64,000 nucleotides of DNA from an uncultured Prevotellaceae bacterium. Lineage in GTDB: Bacteria > Bacteroidota > Bacteroidia > Bacteroidales > Bacteroidaceae. Shown here in pieces: positions 6,551 through 15,197 of the stretch. Within the stretch, counting starts at the first letter, position 1, and the number at the start of each line of letters is the position of its first letter. The notes beneath the pieces are model-generated. The model was not told the DNA's origin. It did no database searches and saw only the letters and a list, made by a program, of their open reading frames with translations. The position numbers were made by a program, and so were the translations under genes. Location of the stretch: NCBI GenBank assembly GCA_902800495.1, contig CADCET010000004.1:1-64000 (forward strand), written 5' to 3'.

Positions 6551-8764
6551 ATGAGAAGACTTTCTATCGTGATACTCTTGTCGGGACTCGTCCTGATGAT
6601 GCTCGCCCGTACCGACGGACGCAGCAAGGTGACGGGACTGGCACGCCAGGCGCTGATGGAACAGCGTCGGCAGACAGCGGCTGACGCCTCGCGCCCGCTG
6701 ACGGCAACCCGCGAACGGCGGCTGACGGCTTTCGTCAGACTGACGGCCAGTCAGGCCGACGACGTGCTGCGCCGTCATCGCTGCACGCTACTTGCACAGA
6801 CGGGCGACATCTGCATCGTCTCGATACCCCTGAACGCCTTAGAGGCTTTGGCCGCCGAGCCTGCCGTCAGCCGGATAGAGGCGGGTAGGCGGGCGTCTGC
6901 GTTGTTAGACACGACGACGATGATTGTCAATGCGCTGCCGGCCTACGAGACTACCGCAGAGCATCAGGCCTTTACGGGCGACGGCGTCGTCGTGGGACTG
7001 GTGGACGTCGGCTTCGATCTGTCGCATCCCACGTTCTGCGACGCTACGGGCACCCGCTTCCGTGTGGGGGCGTTCTGGGATCAGCTGTCGGCCGATACCG
7101 TCGGCAGCACCTTCCCCGTCGGGCGCGACTTCGTGGGCTACGAGGCCGTCAGAGCCTATGGGCGCTCTGTCGACGCACCGACGCAGTATCACGGCAACCA
7201 CACGGCTGGCATCGCTGCCGGCAGCGGCTATACGACGCCTTATCGCGGACTGGCCTACGAGAGCGACATCTGCTTGGTGAGCAATGCCATTACGGAAGAT
7301 ACGCTCTACATCGACGAGGCTGACTACTATAAATATACGACTGCTGTCGATGGATTGGGCTTCAAGTACATCTACGACTATGCCGACCGTCAGGGCAAGC
7401 CCTGCGTCGTGTCGTTCAGCGAGGGCTATCATCCCTATATCGACGAGGAAGACAGCCTTTATGCTGAGTTCCTCGACAGTTTGACGAGCGTGCCTGGCCA
7501 CATCCTTGTCGTGGCAGTGGGTAACGAGGGACTGCTGCGTACGTATTTCGAGAAGCCCGAGGGGCGTGCTGAGGCTGGCGCGTTCATCAACTGCGGCAAC
7601 AAGGCGGCGGTGTACAGGCTGAAGGCCGACGGGCCGATGGCTGTCCGTCTGCACGCCTTCGACCCCGCCACGGAGCAGGCCCTCTGTACGCCGCTCACCA
7701 TTGCGTCGGCCGACGGGCGTTTAGACTCGCTGAGTGTCGACACGCTGCTGGTGGGCAACGACACGTGCGTCGTCAGTGCCACGCGCTATCCGATGGCTGT
7801 GGCGGCGTCGGCCGACACCTGCTATATCGTTGTGATAGAAGGTACGCGCGAGCTGAACTTCTGCAAGATGGCATTGACGGTCGAAGGTGCCGACACGAGG
7901 GTCGAGGTCTTCGGCAGCATCAGCAGCGCCTTCACCAGCTGGACGGCCTACCCAGAGTGGAGCGACGCCGTCTACGGACATAACATCTTGGCGCCGGCCT
8001 GTTTCCACACGCCCATCAGCGTCGGTGCGACGTCGCATCGCGAGAGCGTTGTCAACTACAACGGCGAAGACAGGAGTATGGGAACGCCGGAGTCTGGCGG
8101 ACTGCGTGCGGGCTACTCGTCGACGGGTCCGGCCCTCAACGGCGAGAGGAAGCCCGACGTCGTGGCGCCCGGCTCCATCATCGTCTCGTCCTATAGCCGC
8201 CGATATTTAGACGAGAACCCTAACGAAGATGATAACGTCATCTGTTTCAGTGACTTTCAAGGTCAGGCTCATCCTTGGCTGCAAGCTACGGGCACGTCAA
8301 TGTCGACGCCCGTCGTAGCGGGGGGCGTCGCCCTGTGGCTGCAGGCTAATCCGCGTCTGACGCAGCAGGAGGTGAAGCAGGTGCTGAGTCGCACGTGTCG
8401 TCATCCTGAGTCGGGACTCAGGTATCCGAACAATTATTATGGCTATGGAGAGATCGACGTCTATCGCGGACTCTTGGACGTGTTGCAGATGGATGGCGTC
8501 GAGGGTATAGACGTGCAGTTGCCTGGAGATATGCGCATCGTGCCGAACGGGCACGGCCTGCAACTGCTGATGGGTCGGCAGTCCGCAGCAGCAACCCTGA
8601 CCGTCAAAGTCTTCGGTCTTGGCGGTGCTGAAGTCTGCAAGCTGACGCAGCCGTTATCAGGACGTGAGGCGTATGTCGCCCTGCCCGTGTTGCCGGCCGG
8701 TGTCTACGCCGTCCAGGTGATGGCCGACGGTCGCGTCTTGGGTTCGCAGCTCGTCAGGCTTTAA
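6551..8764 (+). CDS. Secreted S8 (subtilisin-like) serine protease with T9SS-type tail
   Basis: A 737-residue protein with an N-terminal signal segment. It has a prodomain-like region (about 25-130) and a peptidase S8 domain with catalytic Asp152 (GLVDVGFDLSHP), His214 (YHGNHTAGI) and Ser583 (GTSMSTP). A long insertion lies between His and Ser, as in many Bacteroidetes subtilases. The C-terminal 80 residues form a beta-sandwich ending VYAVQVMADGRVLGSQLVRL, which resembles a type IX secretion sorting domain. It is probably exported and active on proteins outside the cell. Its end overlaps the convergent PqqD-like gene by 4 bases. Confidence 0.88.
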   Translation: MRRLSIVILLSGLVLMMLARTDGRSKVTGLARQALMEQRRQTAADASRPLTATRERRLTAFVRLTASQADDVLRRHRCTLLAQTGDICIVSIPLNALEALAAEPAVSRIEAGRRASALLDTTTMIVNALPAYETTAEHQAFTGDGVVVGLVDVGFDLSHPTFCDATGTRFRVGAFWDQLSADTVGSTFPVGRDFVGYEAVRAYGRSVDAPTQYHGNHTAGIAAGSGYTTPYRGLAYESDICLVSNAITEDTLYIDEADYYKYTTAVDGLGFKYIYDYADRQGKPCVVSFSEGYHPYIDEEDSLYAEFLDSLTSVPGHILVVAVGNEGLLRTYFEKPEGRAEAGAFINCGNKAAVYRLKADGPMAVRLHAFDPATEQALCTPLTIASADGRLDSLSVDTLLVGNDTCVVSATRYPMAVAASADTCYIVVIEGTRELNFCKMALTVEGADTRVEVFGSISSAFTSWTAYPEWSDAVYGHNILAPACFHTPISVGATSHRESVVNYNGEDRSMGTPESGGLRAGYSSTGPALNGERKPDVVAPGSIIVSSYSRRYLDENPNEDDNVICFSDFQGQAHPWLQATGTSMSTPVVAGGVALWLQANPRLTQQEVKQVLSRTCRHPESGLRYPNNYYGYGEIDVYRGLLDVLQMDGVEGIDVQLPGDMRIVPNGHGLQLLMGRQSAAATLTVKVFGLGGAEVCKLTQPLSGREAYVALPVLPAGVYAVQVMADGRVLGSQLVRL

Positions 8765-9030
8765 TCGATGATGATGCCAGCCTCGTGCCACTCTTTGACG
8801 GTCACTTCGGCATCGCGCTTGGCAGTTGCCTCGTCCACCTCGTATTCCTCGCAGAGCAGACGGGCGAGGTCGTCGGCGGTGAAAGTTGTGCCGACGACTT
8901 TCTCCCAGAGATAGGCGGCACTCTCGTTCATGCTGATAAGCGTTGTGACGTCGATATTCTCGTCGTCCTCGTCAATGATAAAATATTCGCCGCAGACGTG
9001 GCGTAATTGGCATCCTTTTTTGGTCTTCAT
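8761..9030 (-). CDS. PqqD-family peptide chaperone-like protein
   Basis: An 89-residue protein with the PqqD pattern: an N-terminal beta-hairpin (LRHVCGEYFIIDEDD), then LISMNESAAYLWEKV, then helices with TADDLARLLCEEYEVDEATAKRDAEVTV. PqqD-like proteins form winged-helix recognition elements that bind leader peptides of ribosomally made, modified peptides. It is the last gene of a run headed by the sigma factor, 4 bases after the S24/S26-like peptidase. No radical SAM enzyme or precursor peptide is visible nearby, so the client is unknown. Confidence 0.75.
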   Translation of the reverse strand: MKTKKGCQLRHVCGEYFIIDEDDENIDVTTLISMNESAAYLWEKVVGTTFTADDLARLLCEEYEVDEATAKRDAEVTVKEWHEAGIIID

Positions 9031-9034
9031 AATT

Positions 9035-9541
9035 TTATCGTGTCTTTTTCTTGAATCTTGCTGGTATGTGTGGGTAGAGGATGAAGAGCAGGTAGCGCCG
9101 CAGGGGCAGCAACCGCATCCACCACCAGGAGTAGATGCGCCACTTCAGTCCACTGGTGCTGTCGAGCTTGTTGCTGCCCTTGCGGTAGAAGCCGACAACC
9201 CTTGCCTTAATGTTATCGACGTGGCAGCTCTCAGTGCGCAGGTTCCCGTCGCCGCGCAGGACGATGATCTCGTAATGGGGGCCCGTGTTGCCGACAATGC
9301 GGTGCAGCACATAGCGCCCTGGAGCAACTTCCGCCAGAACGGGGTCGCCAATATCTACAAATCCGGAACCCTTGAGTAGGGCTTTGTCGCGCCCGTCTTC
9401 GAGGAAGGGTCGCATGCTGTTGCCACGCAGGGGTAGGGTGACGGTATGCCCGTCGCGAATCATCTTGAGTAGCTCGGGTATTAGCTGGTCGTTGGGCAGC
9501 TGTAGCGTCTTTATGCTTTCCGTGTGAGTGTTTGGTGACAT
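9035..9541 (-). CDS. S24/S26-like (SipW-type) peptidase
   Basis: A 168-residue protein when started at ATG 9541 (MSPNTHTESI), which overlaps the upstream kinase gene by 31 bases. An extended start at 9571 is possible. It carries the signal-peptidase style nucleophile motif LRGNSMRPFL (Ser42) and YVLHRIVG (His80), a Ser-His arrangement as in SipW and ER-type signal peptidases rather than Ser-Lys. A hydrophobic, tryptophan-rich segment near residues 135-160 may attach it to the membrane. It lies between the HprK-like kinase and PqqD-like genes, so it may mature a peptide handled by this module. That role is an inference. Confidence 0.7.
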   Translation of the reverse strand: MSPNTHTESIKTLQLPNDQLIPELLKMIRDGHTVTLPLRGNSMRPFLEDGRDKALLKGSGFVDIGDPVLAEVAPGRYVLHRIVGNTGPHYEIIVLRGDGNLRTESCHVDNIKARVVGFYRKGSNKLDSTSGLKWRIYSWWWMRLLPLRRYLLFILYPHIPARFKKKTR

Positions 9542-10401
9542 AGTTGTGCAGCTTTTTCGTCGGGTAAACAATAGAGTGTATAGACAGGTGTTGTCTCAAT
9601 GACGCGTGTGATGGCATCGTTGAGGTGGTTGTAGATGTCCCGGTCCCATTTCATCGTCGAGCAGGCTGTCAGCAGCGAGGCAAACGCCTGGAGGGGTTTT
9701 TGTCGCTCGATGCTGTTCTTGGGAGCGCGCTCTATGCGTGTGACGGCACCCAGGCGTGCGCGGCGGTTGCGGTAGCAGGGGGTCTTGCCGCTCCAGGGCG
9801 AGCCGTAGATGTAGGGCTGTCCGTCGTCGATTATGCGTATGACGGGGTTGTCGTCGTTCAGCAGGTGTGCGCCTTCGATGTGTTTCATCCAGAGCGACGC
9901 GTGTGTGCTCTTGCCCGTTCCGCTTTCGGCAATGAAGGGGTAAGCTTCGTTGCCGAGCATGATGCACGAGGCGTGGATGAGCATCGTCTGGCGGTAGCTG
10001 CCGGCAAAGGCGAAGACGAGCATCAGAGCGTCGTTCAGTCCGAAGGAGCGCATCACCCAGTCGCCGTTCAGCGCACAGCGACAGTCGGTGAACTGCTTGT
10101 TGGCAATGAGCAGGCAGCAGTCGCGGTTGCGTGTGTCGCGGATGATGTACTGGTAGCCGCCGTCGGGCAGCCGGTAGACGACGGTGTCGCCGTTGCCCGT
10201 GTCGAACGTTCTCACCAGCGTCTTCTCTTGTTCTGGGCGCAGCGTGTCGTCGACGGTGAGCGTGAAGAGCAGGTCATCGTCGTCGCAGGGTTCTGACAGG
10301 AAGGATTTGAAGGATGGCAACAGCCGCATACCGTTCTTGTCAGAGTCTGCAAACTGTAGTCTGACGTTAAGTCCGGCAATGTTGAAGGTCTTACTGTCCA
10401 T
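9511..10401 (-). CDS. HPr kinase-like (HprK-related) ATP-binding protein
   Basis: A 296-residue protein. The C-terminal half holds a P-loop AESGTGKST at 158-166, preceded by the strand LIHASCIMLGNEAYPFI and followed by STHASLW and LLNDDNPVIRI, the order seen in the HprK/PEPCK-like kinase fold. The N-terminal 120 residues are a variable beta-rich region. Relatives of this kind often lie with PqqD-like genes and peptide-modification or polysaccharide loci, where they are thought to phosphorylate a small substrate. True carbon-catabolite HPr kinase is unlikely because no HPr gene is nearby. It overlaps its neighbours on both sides. Confidence 0.7.
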   Translation of the reverse strand: MDSKTFNIAGLNVRLQFADSDKNGMRLLPSFKSFLSEPCDDDDLLFTLTVDDTLRPEQEKTLVRTFDTGNGDTVVYRLPDGGYQYIIRDTRNRDCCLLIANKQFTDCRCALNGDWVMRSFGLNDALMLVFAFAGSYRQTMLIHASCIMLGNEAYPFIAESGTGKSTHASLWMKHIEGAHLLNDDNPVIRIIDDGQPYIYGSPWSGKTPCYRNRRARLGAVTRIERAPKNSIERQKPLQAFASLLTACSTMKWDRDIYNHLNDAITRVIETTPVYTLYCLPDEKAAQLCHQTLTRKA

Positions 10402-10834
10402 CTTCGATTACGCTCATGTTGATAGCCCTGAAGGTGAAGTCGCTCTTGGCTATCGTGCGGATGTCGTTGTTGGTGGCTCCACCTTTCTTGCCTGTTGAGT
10501 AGAGTTTCTTCATCTTGAGGAACTTCTTCTGCAGGCGGCCTATCTTGCGGTCGAAGAGCACGATGCAGGTGCGGTGGGGCATCTTCTGCTCAGTGAGGTA
10601 GTCGCGCAACTGGTTCGAGTAGTTGTCGCGCCCTAACAGGAAGGTATTCTGCTTGCTCAGCCAGGCGCTGTCGACGGCCTGAATCTCGGTGAAGTGTACG
10701 ATGGTGTCGTTAAAAGAGGCGGCAAAGCCGAACATGTAGACCCGCTGAGGGGCGTTCTTCTTGCTCTTGGCTGTTGCCGGTGCCGTTGCTGCCACCATGA
10801 GGGCAGCGATGAAAAGGTATTTTATCAGTTTCAT
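10391..10834 (-). CDS. Exported conserved hypothetical protein
   Basis: A 147-residue protein with a clear signal peptide ([22 protein letters not shown]). The mature part starts in a basic stretch and continues with [21 protein letters not shown] and repeated Lys-rich segments. I recognise only the general type: a periplasmic protein conserved in Bacteroidales. Its start overlaps the sigma factor stop by 4 bases and its end overlaps the kinase gene by 11 bases. Translation is therefore coupled within the operon. Confidence 0.75.
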   Translation of the reverse strand: MKLIKYLFIAALMVAATAPATAKSKKNAPQRVYMFGFAASFNDTIVHFTEIQAVDSAWLSKQNTFLLGRDNYSNQLRDYLTEQKMPHRTCIVLFDRKIGRLQKKFLKMKKLYSTGKKGGATNNDIRTIAKSDFTFRAINMSVIEDGQ

Positions 10835-11694
10835 TGTCCTAAATATGCTTTCAGTATCTTGTTGTTCGTGCCTTCGCGTAGTCGGCGGATGGCCTTCTCC
10901 TTGATCTGGCGCACACGCTCGCGGGTAAGGCCGTATTTCTCGCCTATCTCTTCGAGGGTCAGCTCGGGACCGTCGATGCCGAAGAAGGCGGTGATGACGT
11001 TGCGCTCGCGCTCGTTGAGGATGCGCAGAACCTGACGGATTTCGGCCTGTAGCGACTCGATGAACAGCTGGCGGTCGGCCGTCGGCGAGCTGTCGTTGAC
11101 AAGCACGTCGAGCAGCGAGCTCTCGTCGCCCTCGCTGAAGGGGGCGTCGACCGACACGTGGCGCGTGTTGGCGGCCATTGCCTCGTCGACCTTTTCTTCG
11201 GGCAGGTTCGTCACCTGCGAGATCTCCTCGACCGACGGACGGCGCTCGTTCTCCTGTTCAAACTTGCTCAGCATGCGGTTGATCTTGTTGACCGACCCCA
11301 CCTGGTTCAGCGGCAGGCGCACGATGCGGCCCTGTTCGGCGATGGCTTGCAGGATGGACTGCCTGATCCACCAGACGGCATACGAAATGAACTTGAAGCC
11401 GCGCGTCTCGTCGTATTTCTCGGCGGCCTTAATAAGACCCATGTTCCCCTCGTTGATCAGGTCGGGGAGCGACAGACCCTGATTCTGGTACTGCTTCGCC
11501 ACCGACACCACAAAGCGGAGATTGGCTTTCGTCAGGCGTTCAAACGCCTTGCGGTCGCCCCTCTTGATGCGCTGTGCCAGTTCTACTTCCTCCTCGACGG
11601 AAATCATATCTTCCTTACCGATCTCCGCCAAGTACTTCTCGAGAGATTCGCTCTCTCGATTTGTAATAGATTTTGTGATTTTCAGCTGCCTCAT
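10831..11694 (-). CDS. rpoD: Primary sigma factor of RNA polymerase
   Basis: A 287-residue sigma-70 protein. Region 1.2 is seen at residues 17-40 and region 2 spans about 53-125 ([41 protein letters not shown]). Region 3 follows, and region 4 has [20 protein letters not shown]. There is no region 1.1, as is normal for the primary sigma factor of Bacteroidetes. It directs transcription from TTTG/TAnnTTTG promoters such as those seen throughout this window. It is the first gene of a five-gene overlapping minus-strand run. Confidence 0.95.
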   Translation of the reverse strand: MRQLKITKSITNRESESLEKYLAEIGKEDMISVEEEVELAQRIKRGDRKAFERLTKANLRFVVSVAKQYQNQGLSLPDLINEGNMGLIKAAEKYDETRGFKFISYAVWWIRQSILQAIAEQGRIVRLPLNQVGSVNKINRMLSKFEQENERRPSVEEISQVTNLPEEKVDEAMAANTRHVSVDAPFSEGDESSLLDVLVNDSSPTADRQLFIESLQAEIRQVLRILNERERNVITAFFGIDGPELTLEEIGEKYGLTRERVRQIKEKAIRRLREGTNNKILKAYLGQ

Positions 11695-11720
11695 AGGTTA
11701 TTTCGTTATTAGCCGTTCGG

Positions 11721-11752
11721 CAAAGGTACGGTAAAAATATGAAACAGCCAAA
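11721..11752 (-). promoter_or_regulatory. Promoter of rpoD operon
   Basis: On the minus strand, TTTG (11749-11752), a 20-base spacer and TACCTTTG (11721-11728) lie 26 bases upstream of the rpoD start. This suggests that the sigma factor reads its own promoter. Confidence 0.7.
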
Positions 11753-11754
11753 GA

Positions 11755-11787
11755 AAAAGGTGAAAAAGTTAAACTTTCTCACCTTTT
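11755..11787 (-). terminator. Terminator of degP
   Basis: Sixteen-base arms with one mismatch (aaaaggtgaaaaagtt and aactttctcacctttt) form a tight hairpin. On the minus strand it is followed by a run of Ts. It lies 19 bases after the degP stop and overlaps the region just upstream of the rpoD promoter. Confidence 0.7.
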
Positions 11788-11805
11788 CTCGCTTTTAGCT
11801 GTCGT

Positions 11806-13302
11806 TTATTCATTACTCAGAGGAACGGCGAAGTAGCCCTTCTTGCCTGTCGGATAGATGCCCTGGATGTAGAGCACAGGCTCTTTCGAGGTAGAAGCGT
11901 CCTTGACCACCTTCTGCAGGTCGTCGATAGACTTGATGCTCTCGTCGTTGGCGCGCTGGATGATGAAGCCCTTCGGCACTCCGGCATCCTTCAGTCGTCC
12001 GCCGCTCACCTTCATCACCTCCAAGCCGTAGCCGATGTTCAGCTGCTCCTTCTGCTGGTCGGTAATGGCGCGGAACGTGCCGCCTAAGACGTCGAGGTCG
12101 GCATTCTTCACCACCTTCGTCGTGCCCTGCTGGTTCTTCAGCGTCAGCGTGGCGCTCTGCTTCTTCTTGTTGCGCAGGTAGGTGACCGTCACCTTGTCGC
12201 CCGGGCGCTTCTGGGCCATGATGCCCTGCAGCTCGCCGAACTTCGTCACCTTCTGGCCGTCGATGTGGGTGATGACGTCGCCCTTCTTTATGCCGGCATC
12301 CTCAGCAGCACCACCCTCGGTAATCTCTGCCACGTAGATGCCCTCCATCGTGCCGAGGTCTACCTCGTTGCCCTTCTCCTTCTCGCTGTCTACATAGACG
12401 TTGACATCGCTGCCGGCAATGCCGATCATGGCGCGCTGCACGGCTCCGTACTGCTTGATGTCGTCTACCACCTTATTCATAATAGCGGTAGGGATGGCGA
12501 AGCCGTAGCCGATGTTCGAGCCCGTCTGCGAGTAGATCATGGCGTTGATGCCGATGAGCTCACCGCGCGTATTGACGAGTGCGCCGCCCGAGTTGCCCTG
12601 ATTGATGGCAGCGTCGGTCTGGATCATCGACGACACACCCTGGCCCATCGTGCGCGCCTTGGCCGACACGATACCGGCGGTCACCGTGTTGTTCAGGCCC
12701 AACGGGTTGCCGACGGCCAGCACCCATTCGCCGACCTTCACCTGGTCGCTGTTGGCGATGACGATGGCAGGCAGCTGCTTGGCGTCAATCTTGATGAGGG
12801 CCAGGTCGGTCGTAGCGTCGGCACCGATGATGCGGGCCGAGTACTCCTTGTTGTCGTTCAGCGTCACCAACAGCTCGTCGGCACCGTCCACCACGTGGTT
12901 GTTCGTCACGATATAGCCGTCGGTCGAGATGATGACACCCGAGCCGGCACCCACGCGCTTCGGCGTCTGAACCTGGCGCTGGCGGCGACCGCCGTTGCCC
13001 TGTCCGCGACCGAAGAATCCGCCGAACGGGTCGCTGAAGAAGTCCTCGAACGGGTCGCTATACTCCACGGTCTGAACCTTCGAGTTCTGCGTGTTCTTGA
13101 TGTAGACGACCGACGGCAGCGATTTCTCGGCTGCATACGTCAGGTCTACCGGCTGTCCGGCGGGCAGCGATGTTACGGCCTGCAGGGGAGCCTGCTCAGG
13201 CGAGGTGGCAGCGTTGGTGTTGTTCAGAGCTGCTACGGAAAGTACGACAGCCACTAAGGCTGATGTCGGAACTGCGATGTTGATCACTTTTTTCATATCC
13301 AT
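11806..13302 (-). CDS. degP: DegP/HtrA (Do family) periplasmic serine protease
   Basis: A 498-residue protein with an N-terminal signal or anchor segment. The trypsin-like domain has His136 (TNNHVV), Asp166 (ATTDLAL) and Ser238 (NQGNSGGAL). A Gly-, Arg- and Gln-rich loop lies at 96-115. Two PDZ domains follow, at about 280-390 and 405-490. The family degrades or refolds damaged envelope proteins. It lies head-to-tail upstream of the rpoD operon with its own promoter at 13347 and a terminator. Starts at 13302 and 13296 are both possible. Confidence 0.93.
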   Translation of the reverse strand: MDMKKVINIAVPTSALVAVVLSVAALNNTNAATSPEQAPLQAVTSLPAGQPVDLTYAAEKSLPSVVYIKNTQNSKVQTVEYSDPFEDFFSDPFGGFFGRGQGNGGRRQRQVQTPKRVGAGSGVIISTDGYIVTNNHVVDGADELLVTLNDNKEYSARIIGADATTDLALIKIDAKQLPAIVIANSDQVKVGEWVLAVGNPLGLNNTVTAGIVSAKARTMGQGVSSMIQTDAAINQGNSGGALVNTRGELIGINAMIYSQTGSNIGYGFAIPTAIMNKVVDDIKQYGAVQRAMIGIAGSDVNVYVDSEKEKGNEVDLGTMEGIYVAEITEGGAAEDAGIKKGDVITHIDGQKVTKFGELQGIMAQKRPGDKVTVTYLRNKKKQSATLTLKNQQGTTKVVKNADLDVLGGTFRAITDQQKEQLNIGYGLEVMKVSGGRLKDAGVPKGFIIQRANDESIKSIDDLQKVVKDASTSKEPVLYIQGIYPTGKKGYFAVPLSNE

Positions 13303-13346
13303 ATTATTACTTTTAATTAATAAATCCGTTTTTGCGATTCTGACTG

Positions 13347-13380
13347 CAAAATTAAGCGCAAAGTTTAAGAAACTGACAAA
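13347..13380 (-). promoter_or_regulatory. Promoter of degP
   Basis: Minus strand TTTG (13377-13380), a 22-base spacer and TAATTTTG (13347-13354) lie 45 bases upstream of the start. The rest of 13303-13602 is AT-rich and holds only this promoter and that of buk. Confidence 0.6.
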
Positions 13381-13570
13381 ATGTCATAAACTTTTGTCCC
13401 TATTTAACAATTGCGAGCCTTGTGTTAACGCTGCTTTGCGATTAACACTTTAATTCTTAAATAATTGATAAAATTAAGATTTGTCAGTATTTTTAGTTTT
13501 TTATATGCAATTATATGGGTGTTTTACCAAAAAAATAGCACCGCGTAGCCGCTTATTCAAGAAAATTTTG

Positions 13571-13578
13571 TATCTTTG
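13571..13578 (+). promoter_or_regulatory. -7 box of buk
   Basis: TATCTTTG followed by GCA, 24 bases before the chosen start codon. This placement rules out the upstream TTG at 13576 as the start. Confidence 0.6.
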
Positions 13579-13602
13579 CAGCAACAATCTATTCCTGACA
13601 CT

Positions 13603-14664
13603 ATGAGAATACTTGCAATCAATCCCGGAATGATCTCCACGAAAGTGGGAATCTTCGATGACGAAACGCTGCTGATGCACGCTACGCTCAACCATCCGTT
13701 TGAGGAACTGTGCCAATATCCGTTCATTATGGACGAGTTCGACTACCGGAAAGAGAAGGTGATAGACGAACTGCGGCGCCAAGGATACGCCCTCGACTTT
13801 GACGTCGTCGTGGGGCGGGGCGGACTGGTGAAGCCCATCGAGAGCGGCGTCTACGAACTGAACGACAAGGTGATAGACGACACCATGCACCCCCGCATGC
13901 ACCACGCTTGCAACCTCGGCTCGCTGATGGCCCTGAGCATAGCCCGCGAGATTGAGGGTTGCCGCGCGTTCATCGTCGACCCGGGCGTCGTCGACGAGCT
14001 TGACGACGTGGCACGCATCACCGGACTGCCCGAACTGCCGCATCAGACCATCTGGCATGCCCTGAACCAGCGCGAGATAGCCAAGCGCTACTGTCGCGAG
14101 CACGGCGTGAAGTACGAGGAGCAAGACCTCATTGTCTGCCACATGGGTAGCGGCGTGTCGTTCGCCATGCACCATCACGGGCGCGCCATCGAGTGCAGCG
14201 ACGCCCTGAGTGGCGACGGACCTTTCTCGCCCTCGCGGGCAGGCATGTTGCCAACGGCGGCACTCGTGAAGCTCTGCTATAGCGGACAGTACACCGAGGC
14301 CGAGATGTTGCGCAAGATCAACGGCCACAGCGGACTGACGGCCCATCTCGGCACCAACGACGTGAGAGAGGTGGAGCGCCGCATCAGCGAGGGCGACGAG
14401 CATGCCAAGCTCGTGCTCGACGCTATGATTTACAGCATTGCGCGCTGGATGGCCTCACTCGCACCCACCACCAACGGCCATGTCGATGCTGTCATCCTGA
14501 CAGGTGCCATTGCCAACAGCCGGTATGTCACCGACGCGCTCACCCGCCGGCTGAGCTTCCTCGCTCCCGTCTTCGTCTATCCCGGCGAGGACGAGCTGAC
14601 GGCGCTGGCCATGAACGTCCTCAGGGCCATGCGCGGCGAACAGGAGATCAAGGTCTATTGCTGA
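13603..14664 (+). CDS. buk: Butyrate kinase
   Basis: A 353-residue acetokinase-family protein beginning MRILAINPGMISTKVGIF. It has VGRGGLVKPIESGVYEL, HMGSGVSFAMHHHGRAIEC, SGDGPFSPSRAGMLP and ILTGAIANSRYVTDAL, all diagnostic of butyrate or branched-chain fatty acid kinase. The enzyme makes ATP from butyryl-phosphate or a branched-chain acyl-phosphate and ADP. The partner phosphotransacetylase gene (ptb), often adjacent in Bacteroidetes, is not next to it here. The usual nucleotide-site HMGGG reads HMGSG, a conservative change. Confidence 0.88.
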   Translation: MRILAINPGMISTKVGIFDDETLLMHATLNHPFEELCQYPFIMDEFDYRKEKVIDELRRQGYALDFDVVVGRGGLVKPIESGVYELNDKVIDDTMHPRMHHACNLGSLMALSIAREIEGCRAFIVDPGVVDELDDVARITGLPELPHQTIWHALNQREIAKRYCREHGVKYEEQDLIVCHMGSGVSFAMHHHGRAIECSDALSGDGPFSPSRAGMLPTAALVKLCYSGQYTEAEMLRKINGHSGLTAHLGTNDVREVERRISEGDEHAKLVLDAMIYSIARWMASLAPTTNGHVDAVILTGAIANSRYVTDALTRRLSFLAPVFVYPGEDELTALAMNVLRAMRGEQEIKVYC

Positions 14665-14702
14665 AATAATAAGGTACTTCTGCACGGAATTACTCAAATA
14701 AA

Positions 14703-14734
14703 TTTGGTATTTCGCTCACTTATTCGTACCTTTG
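14703..14734 (+). promoter_or_regulatory. Promoter of rnpB
   Basis: TTTG at 14703-14706, a 20-base spacer and TACCTTTG at 14727-14734 place the start of transcription at the first bases of the RNase P RNA. Confidence 0.75.
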
Positions 14735-14737
14735 CAG

Positions 14738-15115
14738 GCGGAAAGTAGTGCTCCGGTCTGTCGCTGGTGCCGTTAGCGGTACGAGAGGAAAGTCCGGGCA
14801 GCGCAGGACACCCCACTTGTGAAAATGCAAGCTATTGGTGACAGTAGGTGAAGGCAGAAGAGAACGACCGCCCGCAAGGGTAAGGGTGAGAAGGTGGTGT
14901 AAGAGACCACCAGGCGGCTGGTGACAGTCGTGCTGTGCCATCTGGGGGCTGCAAGTTCATGTAAACCATCGTCTGAGGGCTGTCCGTCCGAGGGCTTCGG
15001 CACACGGTGGAGGGTAGAATGCTTCAGCCGTGGGGTGACTCACGGAGTAGATAAATGACAGACGCTGGCCGTTGCGTCAGTACAGAACCCGGCTTACAGG
15101 GGCAGTACTTTCCGC
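14738..15115 (+). ncRNA. rnpB: RNase P RNA (M1-type)
   Basis: The ends pair as P1 (gcggaaagta at the 5' end and tactttccgc at 15106-15115). The conserved core elements GAGGAAAGTCCGGGC near 14788 and ACAGAACCCGGCTTACAG near 15082 form P4 and flanking joints. The length of about 378 bases fits bacterial type A. A short T run follows. The RNA removes 5' leaders from tRNA precursors. Confidence 0.95.
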
Positions 15116-15151
15116 TTTTTAAGATTGAAGATTTAAGATTGAAAATTGAAG

Positions 15152-15190
15152 ATTCTTTGCAAGCAAAGCGAGCGAAGCTCGAGCGGAAGA
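15152..15190. repeat. Dispersed 39-bp palindrome-containing repeat, copy 2
   Basis: Matches 5402-5440 with one base difference, which falls in the small gagc-loop-gctc hairpin. It is flanked by attgaag/attgaaaatt simple repeats that run right up to the TTG start of the next gene. Confidence 0.75.
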
Positions 15191-15197
15191 TTGAAAA

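Noticed and set aside
15121..15197. Possible small peptide gene between rnpB and the YihY/BrkB gene
   Set aside because: The stretch consists of the dispersed repeat and attgaag tracts, without a plausible start and coding bias.
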